Position numbers and translations under genes: made by a program. A stretch of DNA of 64,000 nucleotides from Cryobacterium gelidum (lineage in GTDB: Bacteria > Actinomycetota > Actinomycetes > Actinomycetales > Microbacteriaceae), in assembly GCF_004403985.1 (NCBI RefSeq), contig NZ_SOHL01000013.1, positions 248,001-312,000 on the forward strand, read 5' to 3'. Of this stretch, positions 7,131-16,275 are shown one piece after another. The notes under the pieces were generated by a model. That model did not search any database and was not told where the DNA came from. It saw only the letters and a list, made by a program, of their open reading frames with translations. The stretch's first letter is position 1. Every line of letters starts with the position of its first letter.

Positions 7131-8483
7131 GTGACCGACACCGAACGACCCGATGCCGGCGCGCGTGACACTGCGCCAGGCGATCACGCGAACCACTCGC
7201 ACACGCGGACGGATGCCTGCGCGCCCGCCGCATCCGCGCGCACCGTTGCCGAGCAACTCGCGATCGTGCTCGCCAGCGTCGCTCCCCTGTCGCCCGTGCG
7301 CGTGGAGCTCGATGCGGCCCGCGGTCTGGTGCTGGCCGAAGATGTGCTCACCGTGACCGATACGCCTCCCTTCGACAATTCCGCGATGGACGGCTACGCC
7401 GTCATCCGCTCTGATCTGCTCAGCGCCTCGCCCCAGAACCCGATCACCCTGCCCGTCATCGCCGACCTCGCCGCCGGCACCGCGGAGAACCCGCGCCTCC
7501 TGCCCGGGCAGGTCGCGCGCATCATGACGGGCGCGCCCATTCCCGACGGAGCGGACGCCGTCGTGCCGATCGAGGACACCGACCAGGGCATCGAACGAGT
7601 CGCCATCGTGCGGGCGCCCGGCGCCGCGGCGCACGTGCGCCGGGCCGGCGAAGACGCCCACGCCGGCGACCGGGTGCTGCGCGCGGGAAGTGTGCTCTGG
7701 CCCACCCGGGTCGCCGCAGCGGCGAGCGCCGGAACCAGCTCGGTGCTGGTACACCCCGCTCCGCGCGTGGCCGTCATCTCGACCGGAAGCGAACTGGTCA
7801 CGCCCGGCAGCCCGACCCGTCGCGGCCAGATTCCCGACTCCAATTCCTTTCTGCTTTCGGCGGCCGTCGCCGAGGCCGGCGGCATAGCCGTGCGGATCGG
7901 CGCCGTACCGGACGACGACGACGTGCTGCGCGCGCTGTTGGCCGAACTGGCCGGCTCGGTCGACGTGATCGTGCTCTCCGGCGGCGTGAGCGTCGGCGCG
8001 TACGACGTGGTCAAGGCCGTGTTGAAACCGCTCGGCACCGTGGACTTCGGGCCGGTCAAGATGCAGCCCGGCAAGCCGCAGGGTTTCGGGCGCTGGCCCG
8101 CCACCGAACAAGCAGCCGGACCGCTCATCTTCGCCCTGCCCGGCAACCCGGTCAGCGCCTACGTGTCCTTCGAGGTGTTCGTACGGCCCGCACTCCAGCG
8201 CCTGCTCGGCCGGCCGATCCTGCACCGGCGCACCGTCACGGCGACCGTCGTCGACGGCTGGCGCTCCCCACCCGGACGCGCCCAGTACATGCCCGTCATT
8301 GTCACGAACCGCACCGACGGCACCGAAAACGGCACCCGGACCGAGGCGCGCCCAGCTTCCCGGGGCGGTTCGGGCTCGCACCTCGTCGCCGGCCTGGCGC
8401 AGGCATCTGGACTCGCCATCGTGCCCGAGGATGCCACTCACATTCGCGGCGGCGACGTCATCACTGTCATGCTGACATCATGA
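7131..8483 (+). CDS. moeA: Molybdopterin molybdotransferase MoeA
   Basis: 450 aa, somewhat longer than E. coli MoeA. MoeA inserts molybdate into adenylated molybdopterin. Recognised segments are [10 protein letters not shown] (about 83-92), the [20 protein letters not shown] stretch, [15 protein letters not shown] and the [13 protein letters not shown] motif. The GTG start lies 3 nt after the moeZ stop, and the stop overlaps the moaC ATG (ATGA). The N-terminal 30 residues are poorly conserved, so a start slightly further in is possible. Confidence 0.94.
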   Translation: MTDTERPDAGARDTAPGDHANHSHTRTDACAPAASARTVAEQLAIVLASVAPLSPVRVELDAARGLVLAEDVLTVTDTPPFDNSAMDGYAVIRSDLLSASPQNPITLPVIADLAAGTAENPRLLPGQVARIMTGAPIPDGADAVVPIEDTDQGIERVAIVRAPGAAAHVRRAGEDAHAGDRVLRAGSVLWPTRVAAAASAGTSSVLVHPAPRVAVISTGSELVTPGSPTRRGQIPDSNSFLLSAAVAEAGGIAVRIGAVPDDDDVLRALLAELAGSVDVIVLSGGVSVGAYDVVKAVLKPLGTVDFGPVKMQPGKPQGFGRWPATEQAAGPLIFALPGNPVSAYVSFEVFVRPALQRLLGRPILHRRTVTATVVDGWRSPPGRAQYMPVIVTNRTDGTENGTRTEARPASRGGSGSHLVAGLAQASGLAIVPEDATHIRGGDVITVMLTS

Positions 8484-8995
8484 CGCACACCACCGACACG
8501 GCCGGGGCGGCCGTACCCGCCCAGCTTTTCACCCACCTCGACTCGGCAGGGCAAGCCCGTATGGTCGACGTGACCAACAAGGTCCCGACCGTGCGCAGCG
8601 CCACCGCCGCCGGTTTCGTGCGCTGCGGGACGACGGTGATCGCGGCCCTCCGCGACGGCACCGCGCCCAAGGGCGACGTGCTCGCCGTGGCCCGCATCGC
8701 GGGGATCCAGGGTGCCAAGAAGACCGCCGACCTGCTTCCGCTGGCCCACGTGATCGGCGTGCACGGCGCCGTCGTCGACCTCACGGTCGAGGATGACGGC
8801 GTGCGCATCACCGCCACGGTGCGCACCGCCGACCGCACCGGGGTCGAAATGGAGGCGTTCACCGCCGTCTCGGTCGCCGCCCTCGCCGTCGTCGATATGG
8901 TCAAGGGCCTCGACAAATCCGTCACGATCGAGAACGTGCGCCTGCTCGCCAAGAGTGGCGGCAAGAGCGGCGACTGGCTGCGCGCCGAAATCTAA
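8480..8995 (+). CDS. moaC: Cyclic pyranopterin monophosphate synthase MoaC
   Basis: 171 aa. MoaC converts the MoaA product to cyclic pyranopterin monophosphate. The family signature [16 protein letters not shown] occurs near residues 28-43, and [20 protein letters not shown] followed by KGLDKSV carries the conserved basic residues. The ATG overlaps the moeA stop. The partner enzyme gene moaA is absent from this window and must lie elsewhere if the pathway is complete. Confidence 0.95.
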   Translation: MTHTTDTAGAAVPAQLFTHLDSAGQARMVDVTNKVPTVRSATAAGFVRCGTTVIAALRDGTAPKGDVLAVARIAGIQGAKKTADLLPLAHVIGVHGAVVDLTVEDDGVRITATVRTADRTGVEMEAFTAVSVAALAVVDMVKGLDKSVTIENVRLLAKSGGKSGDWLRAEI

Positions 8996-8999
8996 GCGG

Positions 9000-9722
9000 A
9001 TGCTGCCGGTTGACCTCATCGTGCTCGCGGGCGGCCGCGGCAGCCGTCTCGGCGGCGTGCTCAAACCCGCGGTCGAGGTGGCCGGGCGTACCCTACTCTC
9101 GCGCGTTCTCGATGCCCGCCCGGTCGCTCGGCACGCCGTCGTGGTCGGCCCGCCAGCCGCCCAGCCCGCGGCAGTCCCACCGGTCACCGCGCCCGTCGCG
9201 CACACCCCGCTGATCTGGGCGCTCGAAGACCCACCGTTCGGCGGGCCGGTGGCCGGCCTCGCCGCCGGCCTCGCCGCGCTCGACGCCCACGCAGCCCGTG
9301 CAACGAACGCACCGCTCGACACGAACGAAGACGGCCCTGAACCACCCGTCGGCTGGCTGCTGGTGCTCGCCTGCGATCTGCCCTGGGGAGCGGATGCCGC
9401 ACGCCTGCTGGTCGCTGCAGCATCCGCTCTCGAGAAAACGGATGACCGGCAGGACGGCGTGCACCTCGTCGACAGCAGCGGCCACGCGCAGTGGCTCGCC
9501 GCGATCTATCGGGCACCCGCTTTGCGCGCGGCCGTGGCCCGTCTCGGCGACCGCGTCGACGGCGCCAGCATGCGACAACTGCTCGCCGGTTTACAGCTCG
9601 ACGGGCTGCAAGACGAAGCCGGAGCCGGTATCGACGTGGACACGTGGCAGGATGTTAAGAGTAGTACCGTGCGGTTGACCGACGCATCCGGACCCGACCA
9701 TTCAGCCCGACCAGAGGAGTGA
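9000..9722 (+). CDS. mobA: Molybdenum cofactor guanylyltransferase MobA-like
   Basis: 240 aa NTP-transferase of the MobA family. It would attach GMP to the molybdenum cofactor to give the guanine dinucleotide form needed by NarG. LAGGRGSRLGGVLKP at residues 9-23 is the nucleotide-binding loop (the canonical form is LAGGxSxRMGxDK). DLPW (about 127-130) supplies a metal-binding aspartate. The ATG at 9000 follows the moaC stop by 4 nt. The middle (about 90-120) is a poorly conserved loop. Confidence 0.87.
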   Translation: MLPVDLIVLAGGRGSRLGGVLKPAVEVAGRTLLSRVLDARPVARHAVVVGPPAAQPAAVPPVTAPVAHTPLIWALEDPPFGGPVAGLAAGLAALDAHAARATNAPLDTNEDGPEPPVGWLLVLACDLPWGADAARLLVAAASALEKTDDRQDGVHLVDSSGHAQWLAAIYRAPALRAAVARLGDRVDGASMRQLLAGLQLDGLQDEAGAGIDVDTWQDVKSSTVRLTDASGPDHSARPEE

Positions 9723-9728
9723 ACCCGA

Positions 9729-10001
9729 ATGAGCTCTGCACCGCTGCCTCCCGAAGCGCTCGACGACTGGCTCACCGCCCTCGCCGACCGACTGCAGCTC
9801 AACTCCGAAGACGTGCCCGTGGGCGGCCTGCTCGACGTGGCCCGCGACGTGGCCCACAACGTGGCGCGCCCGGCCGCGCCGCTCAGCACCTTTCTGATCG
9901 GACTCGCCGCCGCGAAGAATGGTGGAACCACCGCCGATATCGAAGCGGCCTGCGCCACCGCGACCGAACTCGCCCTCGCCTGGACCCCCGGCACACGCTG
10001 A
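9729..10001 (+). CDS. DUF6457-type small protein of the Moco operon
   Basis: 90 aa, starting LPPEALDDWLTALADRLQL and carrying VGGLLDVARDVAHNVARPAAPLSTFL. This is the pattern of a small actinobacterial family often found next to or fused with MobA and labelled DUF6457. Its function is not established. GGAG lies 6 nt before the ATG. The stop overlaps the moaD ATG. The context suggests an accessory role in cofactor maturation. Confidence 0.72.
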   Translation: MSSAPLPPEALDDWLTALADRLQLNSEDVPVGGLLDVARDVAHNVARPAAPLSTFLIGLAAAKNGGTTADIEAACATATELALAWTPGTR

Positions 10002-10240
10002 TGGCGACCCTCCGCTTTTTCGCCGGTGCTGCCGAAGCCGCTCAGACCGAAACGGCCACCCTCAATGCGGGCACAATCGGCGAACTGCGCACCGAACTCG
10101 GCGAGCGTTACGGCAACGAGTTCGTGCGCGTGCTCGGCCTGTGTTCCCTGCTCGTGAACGGCGCCCGCGCTACGGATGACGCGGTCGCGCTCTCGCCGAC
10201 CGATGCGATCGACGTGCTCCCGCCTTTCGCGGGCGGGTAG
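10001..10240 (+). CDS. moaD: Molybdopterin synthase small subunit MoaD
   Basis: 79 aa ubiquitin-like sulfur carrier ending in PPFAGG. The terminal Gly-Gly becomes the thiocarboxylate used by molybdopterin synthase. The beta-grasp fold is indicated by LRFFAGAAEAA at the start and CSLLVNGARATDDAVALS in the middle. The ATG overlaps the preceding stop (TGATG). Last gene of the rightward Moco operon, convergent with moaE, leaving only 14 bp between the two. Confidence 0.93.
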   Translation: MATLRFFAGAAEAAQTETATLNAGTIGELRTELGERYGNEFVRVLGLCSLLVNGARATDDAVALSPTDAIDVLPPFAGG

Positions 10241-10254
10241 CACTCCCGACAGGC

Positions 10255-10677
10255 CTACAAACCGACCCAGGAATGGCTGCCGTCGACCTCGTACTGCTTC
10301 TTCCAGATCGGCACCTCCGCTTTCACGGTCTCCACCAGGCTCTCGCAGGCCGCAAAAGCGTCGCCGCGGTGCGCGCTCGCGACCGCCGCGACGAGGGCGA
10401 GGTCGCCCACGTCGAGGTGACCGATGCGGTGGCTGACGGCCAAGACGACAAGCGGATGCTGCGCCCGCACCCGGTCGGCGATCTCGCCAATGATGCGCCC
10501 CGCGTCGGGGTGCGCGCTGTAATCGAGGCCCGTGACACGTCCGGCAGCATCCGGATCGTGATCGCGTACCTGCCCGATGAACGTGACGACGGCGCCGTGC
10601 GTGGCGTCGGACACGGCGGTCACGTGCTCACCGACGTCGAGCAGCGACTGGGTGACCTGGGCAAACCCGGCTCCCAT
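10255..10677 (-). CDS. moaE: Molybdopterin synthase catalytic subunit MoaE
   Basis: 140 aa. MoaE uses MoaD thiocarboxylate to convert cyclic pyranopterin monophosphate to molybdopterin. Typical segments are GAVVTFIGQVRDHD (about 28-41), the LVVLAVSHRIGHLDVGD stretch, the VASAHR motif, and VPIWKKQ with the active-site lysines. The ATG overlaps the moaB stop (TGATG), so the two genes form a leftward operon facing the rightward moaD. Confidence 0.95.
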   Translation of the reverse strand: MGAGFAQVTQSLLDVGEHVTAVSDATHGAVVTFIGQVRDHDPDAAGRVTGLDYSAHPDAGRIIGEIADRVRAQHPLVVLAVSHRIGHLDVGDLALVAAVASAHRGDAFAACESLVETVKAEVPIWKKQYEVDGSHSWVGL

Positions 10678-11192
10678 CAGTGGTCGCCGCCGTCGAGCTG
10701 GTCGATGATGTGCCGCACGAGCGGCGCGAGAATAGCAACGCCGTCACGTACCGCGCCGGCCGAACCGGGCAGATTCACCACGAGGGCGCCGTTGTTACCG
10801 ACCGAATCGGCGATTCCGGCGATCCCGCGGGACAGCATCGCGGTGGGGATCGTGGCAACGCTCACCGCACGTATCCGCTCGGAGATGCCCGGCAGGTTCG
10901 TGCGCAACAACGGCGCCGTTCCCTCGGGGGTCAGGTCCCGCGATGACACTCCGGTGCCACCAGTCGTCACCACGAGGCGGGCGCCATCCCCGAGTGCGGC
11001 GGCGATCGCGCCGGCCACGCTCTCGATGCCGTCGGGCACAACCCGCGGCTGCGCACACGGGATCCCCACTTCGGCGAGGGCATCAACGGCGGCCGGCCCC
11101 GATCGGTCCTCGCGTTCTCCGCGCGAACAACGATCAGACACGGTGATCACGACGGCCCCGAGTTCGGCCCCAAGCTTGAGCTGAGTTTTCAC
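10677..11192 (-). CDS. moaB: MoaB/Mog-family molybdopterin adenylyltransferase
   Basis: 171 aa. Mog/MoaB proteins activate molybdopterin with ATP before MoeA inserts molybdate. VVITVSDRCSRGEREDRSG (about 14-32) and the VVTTGGTGVSSRDLTPE motif (about 94-110) are diagnostic. A GTG at 11192 is used; a GGAAAG lies very close to it, so the exact start is uncertain by a few codons. First gene of the moaB-moaE pair. Confidence 0.93.
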   Translation of the reverse strand: MKTQLKLGAELGAVVITVSDRCSRGEREDRSGPAAVDALAEVGIPCAQPRVVPDGIESVAGAIAAALGDGARLVVTTGGTGVSSRDLTPEGTAPLLRTNLPGISERIRAVSVATIPTAMLSRGIAGIADSVGNNGALVVNLPGSAGAVRDGVAILAPLVRHIIDQLDGGDH

Positions 11193-11206
11193 CTTTCCAC
11201 ATTACC

Positions 11207-11217
11207 GTGACCGTCAC
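11207..11217. promoter_or_regulatory. Short palindrome GTGACCGTCAC between moaB and narK
   Basis: A perfect 11-bp palindrome in the divergent promoter region, 15 bp from the moaB start. GTGA/TCAC halves recall CRP/FNR-family sites, but the spacing (1 bp between arms) is shorter than the canonical TGTGA-N6-TCACA, so assignment is weak. Confidence 0.3.
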
Positions 11218-11342
11218 AGGCCTCCCCGCATCGGCTTTCACCGGAATCATTTTTCACGGTGTTTGACCGGTGCACCTTGCCCGACAAGCGAACAAGCTGG
11301 CTACCAAGCGGGTCGAACGCCCGACCAAAAGACGAGGAAGCC

Positions 11343-12668
11343 ATGTCAACCGTCTCACCACCACGCGTCGTCTCCACGCTGAAGTCGGACCTTTCCAACT
11401 GGGATCCGGAACACGACGAAACGTGGGATTCGCACCTCGCCTGGCGCACCCTGTGGATCACCACCTTCAGCATGACGCTCGGGTTCGCAGCCTGGTATCT
11501 GGTCAGCGCGATCGCCCCGCGTCTCAATGACATCGGCTTCGACCTGAGCACCAGCCAGCTGTACTGGCTCGTCGCCCTGCCCGGCCTCGCTGCGGGACTG
11601 CTGCGGCTTGTGTTCATGTTCCTACCGCCGATTCTGGGCACCCGAGTGCTCGTCGCCCTCTCGAGCGCGCTGCTCTTGCTGCCGATGATCGGCTGGACTC
11701 TGGTGGCCCGTGACACGTCTACGCCCTACTGGGTACTACTCGCCCTGTCGTTCGCGGCGGGCATCGGCGGCGGCAGCTTTTCTGGCTTCATGGCCTCGAC
11801 CAGCTATTTCTTTCCCAAGCGCCTGGCCGGCACAGCGCTTGGATTGCAGGCAGGACTCGGCAACTTCGGCATCGGCCTCATTCAGCTGCTCACCCCGTGG
11901 GTCGTGGGTTTCGGCCTGCTCGGCACCGCAGTGCTCACCCCGGAGAGCGATTCAAACGGCGAGTTGGTCTGGCTGCACAACGGCGGGCTCGTGCTCATTC
12001 CCTGGGTGATCCTCGCGGTCATCCTCGCCCTCCTGTTTCTGCGCCACGTGCCGATCAAGGCCAACTTCAGGCAGCAGCTGGACATCTTCAAGGTCAAGCA
12101 CACCTGGATCATGACCGCGATCTACCTCATGAGCTTCGGCGCGTTCAGCGGCCTCGCCGCCCAGATGGGCCTCATCATTCTCAACGTCTACGGCGACTTT
12201 CCCGACGCGCCCAACCCGCTCGCCTACGCCTTCATCGGTCCGGTCGTCGGCGCCCTGGTGCGCGCAGCCTCCGGCCCGCTCTGCGATCGGTTCGGCGGCG
12301 CTATCTTCACGTTCATCGGCGGCGCCGGTATGGCGGTGGGCACCACCGCCACCGTGTTCTTCCTCACCCCCACGGACGTCTCGGAGTTCAACGGGTTTCT
12401 GACCGGAATGATCATCATTTTCTTCTTCTCGGGCTTGGCCAACGCCGGCACGTTCAAGCAGATGCCGATGATTTTCCCCAAGCGCCAGGCTGGCGGGGCC
12501 ATTGGCTGGACGGCCGCGATTGCCGCTTTCGGACCGTTCATCGTTGGTATGGCCCTCACCGGCATGAGCCCGTCCACCTTCTTCATCGGCTGCGCCGTGT
12601 TCTGCGCGCTGTGCACCGCGCTCGCCTGGTTCTATTACGCCCGTCCTGGCGCGCCCAACCCGAGCTGA
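11343..12668 (+). CDS. narK: Nitrate/nitrite transporter NarK (MFS)
   Basis: 441 aa major facilitator with about 12 membrane segments. It would import nitrate for, or exchange nitrite from, the NarGHI reductase. Family marks are WYLVSAIAPRLNDIGF near the N-terminus, the glycine-rich FAAGIGGGSFSGFMASTSYFFPKR nitrate-porter signature (split here over helix 4-5) and a second related segment GLANAGTFKQMPMIFPKR in the C-terminal half. The ATG at 11343 follows GAGGAAG. An upstream in-frame extension to 11259 lacks conservation. A strong terminator follows at 12684. Confidence 0.93.
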   Translation: MSTVSPPRVVSTLKSDLSNWDPEHDETWDSHLAWRTLWITTFSMTLGFAAWYLVSAIAPRLNDIGFDLSTSQLYWLVALPGLAAGLLRLVFMFLPPILGTRVLVALSSALLLLPMIGWTLVARDTSTPYWVLLALSFAAGIGGGSFSGFMASTSYFFPKRLAGTALGLQAGLGNFGIGLIQLLTPWVVGFGLLGTAVLTPESDSNGELVWLHNGGLVLIPWVILAVILALLFLRHVPIKANFRQQLDIFKVKHTWIMTAIYLMSFGAFSGLAAQMGLIILNVYGDFPDAPNPLAYAFIGPVVGALVRAASGPLCDRFGGAIFTFIGGAGMAVGTTATVFFLTPTDVSEFNGFLTGMIIIFFFSGLANAGTFKQMPMIFPKRQAGGAIGWTAAIAAFGPFIVGMALTGMSPSTFFIGCAVFCALCTALAWFYYARPGAPNPS

Positions 12669-12683
12669 CGCTCCCTCCCACGA

Positions 12684-12724
12684 CCCGAAGCCCCTACTCC
12701 TCCAGCGGGGGCTTCGGGTTTCTT
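12684..12724 (+). terminator. Intrinsic terminator after narK
   Basis: CCCGAAGCCCC (12684-12694) pairs with GGGGCTTCGGG (12708-12718) around a 13-nt loop and is followed by TTTCTT. The best terminator in the window. Confidence 0.85.
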
Positions 12725-12762
12725 CCTGCCGACGGGGTCATACTGAAACGAGGAGGTCACCG

Positions 12763-12909
12763 ATGACCGAATACGACGCAATCGACGAACCCCTCGGCGG
12801 CGACCCGGTCTGCTGGCTCGAACAGGTCTGCCCGGAGTGCGGCGCCTACGTCTCCGGCGAGCTGCCAGCCCGGTGTTGGCGCTGCGACACCCTGGTCTCG
12901 CCGTCCTGA
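12763..12909 (+). CDS. Zinc-ribbon miniprotein (48 aa)
   Basis: A short reading frame with an excellent ribosome-binding site (AGGAGG, 7 nt before ATG). It encodes a 48-residue acidic protein with two knuckles, CPECG near residues 23-27 and CWRCD near 38-42, spaced like a rubredoxin-type or zinc-ribbon fold. Cys17 is an additional thiol. It follows the narK terminator and precedes a ferredoxin-reductase-like flavoprotein, so it may bind zinc or be a small electron carrier. No known family was recognised. Confidence 0.7.
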   Translation: MTEYDAIDEPLGGDPVCWLEQVCPECGAYVSGELPARCWRCDTLVSPS

Positions 12910-13035
12910 CCCGCCTCCGCCCACGCGATGCCCCTCAAAACATACCGCCCGATCCACGAACTGCGCACAAGTCACCCCTCGCCCAACCGGGCAAACCCTC
13001 GTACAGTCGGAGCACGCCCACGGAAGGACAATGCC

Positions 13036-14265
13036 ATGGCCGACCAGCAAAGTTTTGTGATCGTGGGGGCCTCCCTCGCGGGTGCGAGCGCAGCCCGCAT
13101 CCTGCGTGATGAGGGTTTCAATGGAGAGATTCATCTGATCGGCGCGGAAGAGCACCATCCGTATATCCGCCCGCCGCTGTCGAAGGACTATCTCGCCGGC
13201 ACAGCCGAGCGAGACTCCGTCTTTGTCGAAAGCCGAAGCTGGTACACCGACCGCGACGTGCAGTTTCACCCCGGCACCCGCGCGGTCGACCTCGATCTTG
13301 CGGCACACCTGGTGAGCACCGACGACGGCGAGTCGCGCCGCTATGATCGGCTCCTGCTGGCCACCGGCTCCCGCCCCCGCCCCCTGACCGTGCCGGGCAC
13401 CGACCTCGGCGGGGTGCATTACCTGCGCACCCTCGACCACGCAGAGGCGTTGCGCTCCCTGTTGGTCGGCGGCGACAAACGGCTCGTGGTCGTCGGGTCT
13501 GGATGGATTGGCATGGAAGTGGCCGCGACCGCCCGAACCCTCGGTAACGAGGTGACCATCCTCGAGCGCGGTGCGGTGCCGCTTGCGGCGGTGCTCGGCG
13601 ACGAGCTGGGCAGCCTGTTCGCGGGCCTGCATGAGGAGCACGGGGTGGTCGTGCGCCGATCCGTGGTGGTCGAGAGCCTCGTCGGAACCGACGGCCAGGT
13701 GACCGGGGTGCTCCTCGCCGGCGGTGAAACAGTGCTCGCCGACCTCGTGCTGGTGGGCATCGGCGCGGTTCCGAACGTGGAACTCGCCCAGAAAGCCGGT
13801 CTCGACGTCGACAACGGAATCCTGGTCAACGCGAGCCTCACAACGAGTGACCCAGACGTCTTTGCAGCGGGGGATGTCGCCAGCGCGGAGCATCCGCTGA
13901 TTCAGCAGCGCCTGCGCAGCGAGCACTGGGCGAACGCCTTGAACGGCGGCCCGGTGGCGGCGCGGGCGATGCTCGGCCAGAACGTGTCCTTCGACGCCAT
14001 CCCATACTTCTACACCGACCAGTTCGACCTCGGCATGGAGTACTCCGGCTTCGGCCCGCTCACCCGCGACGCCGAACTGGTCTATCGCGGCAACCCGGGA
14101 ACCCGGGAGTTCATCGCGTTCTGGCTGAACGCCGGCCGGGTCGTCGCGGGCATGAACGTGAATGTCTGGGATGTCAACGACGCCGTGCAGGACCTGATCC
14201 GACACGGCCGACCGGTTGATCCGTCCCGGCTGAGCGACGAGACCATCCCGCTGGGCAACGTCTAG
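13036..14265 (+). CDS. FAD-dependent ferredoxin/rubredoxin reductase-like oxidoreductase
   Basis: 409 aa. Residues 5-35 give the FAD Rossmann segment VIVGASLAGASAARILRDEG. The NAD(P) fold appears near 145-175 (RLVVVGSGWIGMEVAATARTLG). DVFAAGDVAS near 275 contacts FAD, and an RSEHWANA motif and C-terminal reductase domain follow. This is the layout of ferredoxin/rubredoxin reductases serving oxygenases and other redox enzymes. The ATG at 13036 follows GGAAGGA. No ferredoxin gene is adjacent, though the zinc-ribbon miniprotein lies 126 bp upstream. Confidence 0.88.
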   Translation: MADQQSFVIVGASLAGASAARILRDEGFNGEIHLIGAEEHHPYIRPPLSKDYLAGTAERDSVFVESRSWYTDRDVQFHPGTRAVDLDLAAHLVSTDDGESRRYDRLLLATGSRPRPLTVPGTDLGGVHYLRTLDHAEALRSLLVGGDKRLVVVGSGWIGMEVAATARTLGNEVTILERGAVPLAAVLGDELGSLFAGLHEEHGVVVRRSVVVESLVGTDGQVTGVLLAGGETVLADLVLVGIGAVPNVELAQKAGLDVDNGILVNASLTTSDPDVFAAGDVASAEHPLIQQRLRSEHWANALNGGPVAARAMLGQNVSFDAIPYFYTDQFDLGMEYSGFGPLTRDAELVYRGNPGTREFIAFWLNAGRVVAGMNVNVWDVNDAVQDLIRHGRPVDPSRLSDETIPLGNV

Positions 14266-14288
14266 AACCCCGAGTGCGTTTCAACACT

Positions 14289-14337
14289 CACCGGCGAGCG
14301 GAGGCGGCACGAGCCGCACTCGCCTCCGATGCCGGTG
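14289..14337. terminator. Bidirectional hairpin between convergent genes
   Basis: CACCGGC/GCCGGTG (14289-14295, 14331-14337) encloses GGAGGCG/CGCCTCC (14300-14306, 14321-14327). There is no clear U-run, so it is a hairpin-type rather than a classic intrinsic terminator. It lies between two convergent genes. Confidence 0.5.
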
Positions 14338-14342
14338 CGAGA

Positions 14343-15764
14343 TTAGACCCGAGTGTCGGCCAACGTGCTCGGCGCTGATGCGGTGGATTCCTCAGAATCG
14401 TCCGTGAACGGCTGGGCCGTGCGCGGGGCGTTGTAGAGAGTCTCATTCAGGATTCCCTGGCGCTTAGCCACAATCGTGGGCACGAGCGCCTGGCCCGCCA
14501 CGTTGACGGCCGTACGACCCATGTCCATGATTGGGTCGATGGCCAAGAGCAGGCCGACGCCGGCCAGTGGCAGTCCAAGCGTCGACAGGGTGAGTGTCAG
14601 CATGACGACGGCGCCCGTCGTGCCGGCCGTGGCCGCAGAACCCAGGACTGAGACGAGTACGATCAGCAGGTACTGGCTGAGGTCCAGCTGGATACCAAAG
14701 AACTGGGCGACGAAAATCGCGGCGACGGCCGGGTAGATGGCCGCGCAACCGTCCATCTTGGTCGTTGCGCCCAGCGGCACGGCGAAGGATGCGTAGCCGC
14801 GGGGTACCCCGAGGCTGCGTTCGGTCACGCGCTGGGTCAGCGGAAGGGTTCCGATGGACGAGCGCGACACGAAGCCCAACTGAACGGCCGGCCACACGCC
14901 AGAGTAGTACTGCTTGACGGAGAGCCCGTGGGACTTGATCAGAACGGGGTAGACCACGAACAGAACCAGAATCAGGCCAATGTAGATGGTGACTGCGAAC
15001 TTGCCCAATGACCCCATGGTGTCCCAGCCGTAAACCGCTACCGCGTTTCCGATCAGGCCGATCGTGCCCAGCGGTGCGATGCGGATGATCCACCAGAGCA
15101 CCTTCTGAATGACCGCGAGGGCTGACGCGTTGAGGTTCAGGAACGGTTCGGCTGCCTTGCCCACCTTCAACGCAGCGATGCCCACCGCGATGGCGATGAC
15201 CAGAATCTGCAACACGTTGAAGCTGATGTTGGTGGTCGCGATGCCGTCGACGACGTTGGTACTGGCGCCCAGACCGAGGAAGTTCTTCGGGAAGAGCCCG
15301 GTCAAAAAGGCCCACCAGTCACCGGTCTTGCCGGAGTACTCGGCGTTATCGGCAATATCGGTGCCGGCCCCCGGCCGCACCAGCACACCCAGCCCGATTC
15401 CGATCAGAACGGCGATCAACGCGGTGATGGCGAACCAGAGCAATGTGTTCCAGGCGAGCTTTGCTGCGTTGGACACCTGACGCAGGTTCGCGATGGAACT
15501 GACTACGGCCGTGAAGATGAGCGGCACGACGGCCGCCTGCAGCAGCGAGACGTAGCTCGAGCCGATAATTTTCAGGGTGGCACCGAGGCCGTTGGGGTTT
15601 GCTTCTGTACTGCCGGTGTATTTGGCCACGAGCCCAAGGCCCAGACCGATGATGAGTGCTGCGATGATCTGCACCCCGAAGGAGCGCACCCACTTGTGAA
15701 GTCTGCTGTGGCTGGTGCTGACGGGAATTACTGAAGGCACTGGTTCGACACTTTCTGTTGTCAT
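14343..15764 (-). CDS. Dicarboxylate/amino-acid:cation symporter (DctA/GltP family)
   Basis: 473 aa with eight or more hydrophobic segments of the DAACS family, which imports C4-dicarboxylates or glutamate/aspartate with sodium or protons. The helical hairpin 1 segment SRSSIGTLPLTQRV, FAVPLGATTKMDGCA and the NVAGQALV region carry the substrate and cation site. The serine-rich SRSS motif and MDG favour the dicarboxylate/glutamate group without fixing the substrate. The ATG at 15764 (MTTESVEP) was preferred to an upstream in-frame GTG/ATG extension rich in arginine. Confidence 0.92.
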   Translation of the reverse strand: MTTESVEPVPSVIPVSTSHSRLHKWVRSFGVQIIAALIIGLGLGLVAKYTGSTEANPNGLGATLKIIGSSYVSLLQAAVVPLIFTAVVSSIANLRQVSNAAKLAWNTLLWFAITALIAVLIGIGLGVLVRPGAGTDIADNAEYSGKTGDWWAFLTGLFPKNFLGLGASTNVVDGIATTNISFNVLQILVIAIAVGIAALKVGKAAEPFLNLNASALAVIQKVLWWIIRIAPLGTIGLIGNAVAVYGWDTMGSLGKFAVTIYIGLILVLFVVYPVLIKSHGLSVKQYYSGVWPAVQLGFVSRSSIGTLPLTQRVTERSLGVPRGYASFAVPLGATTKMDGCAAIYPAVAAIFVAQFFGIQLDLSQYLLIVLVSVLGSAATAGTTGAVVMLTLTLSTLGLPLAGVGLLLAIDPIMDMGRTAVNVAGQALVPTIVAKRQGILNETLYNAPRTAQPFTDDSEESTASAPSTLADTRV

Positions 15765-15900
15765 TTGTGAGACACGCTGACGCCCCCTGACCCGCATGCG
15801 GGGAGCCCCTCGAGATTCCCCTCCACGTGCGGGCGCTCTAGACCCAAGGCCGAAAGCGGGCTCAGTATTCCTCCGCGCGAATTGTGGACCTGTGCGTCGA

Positions 15901-16257
15901 CTATTCCTGCAGGTATTCGGCGAGCACCCGCGCGTGGTTCACCTGCGGGTCCTTGGCCCCGTAGATCAGAGTTGTGACCTGCGACCCCGCGGCGAGCGCA
16001 CGCAGCTCCTGGACGGCCGCCTGGGTTGGCGCGTTGCCGTCGAGTTCGGCGCGGTAGCGCAGCGCGAACTCGTCCATTCGCTTCGGGTCGTGCTTCCACC
16101 ATGTGCGCAGCGCGGGCGACGGTGCAACGTCTTTCAGCCACTCGTCGAGCGCGGCGTGCTCCTTGGAGACACCGCGTGGCCAGAGTCGGTCAACCAGCAC
16201 CCGGCATCCATCGGAAGCGGATGCCGCCTCATACGCTCTTTTAATTCGTAGTGTCAT
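15901..16257 (-). CDS. DUF488 family protein
   Basis: 118 aa. It begins LRIKRAYE and carries VLVDRLWPRGVSKE, LRTWWKHDP and the FALRYRAEL stretch, the signature of DUF488/YeaO proteins. The biochemical role of this family is not settled. The ATG at 16257 is 18 bp downstream of the narI stop on the same strand, so it may be co-transcribed as a fifth gene of the nar operon. Confidence 0.85.
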   Translation of the reverse strand: MTLRIKRAYEAASASDGCRVLVDRLWPRGVSKEHAALDEWLKDVAPSPALRTWWKHDPKRMDEFALRYRAELDGNAPTQAAVQELRALAAGSQVTTLIYGAKDPQVNHARVLAEYLQE

Positions 16258-16275
16258 GCAGCCAGTATCGTGCCA

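Noticed and set aside
5151-8441. A very long open frame on the minus strand across moeZ and moeA
   Set aside because: It is antisense to two well-supported Moco genes and has low-complexity, Arg/Gly/His-rich translation typical of high-GC shadow frames. Only its last 134 codons are real (HTH-Mop).
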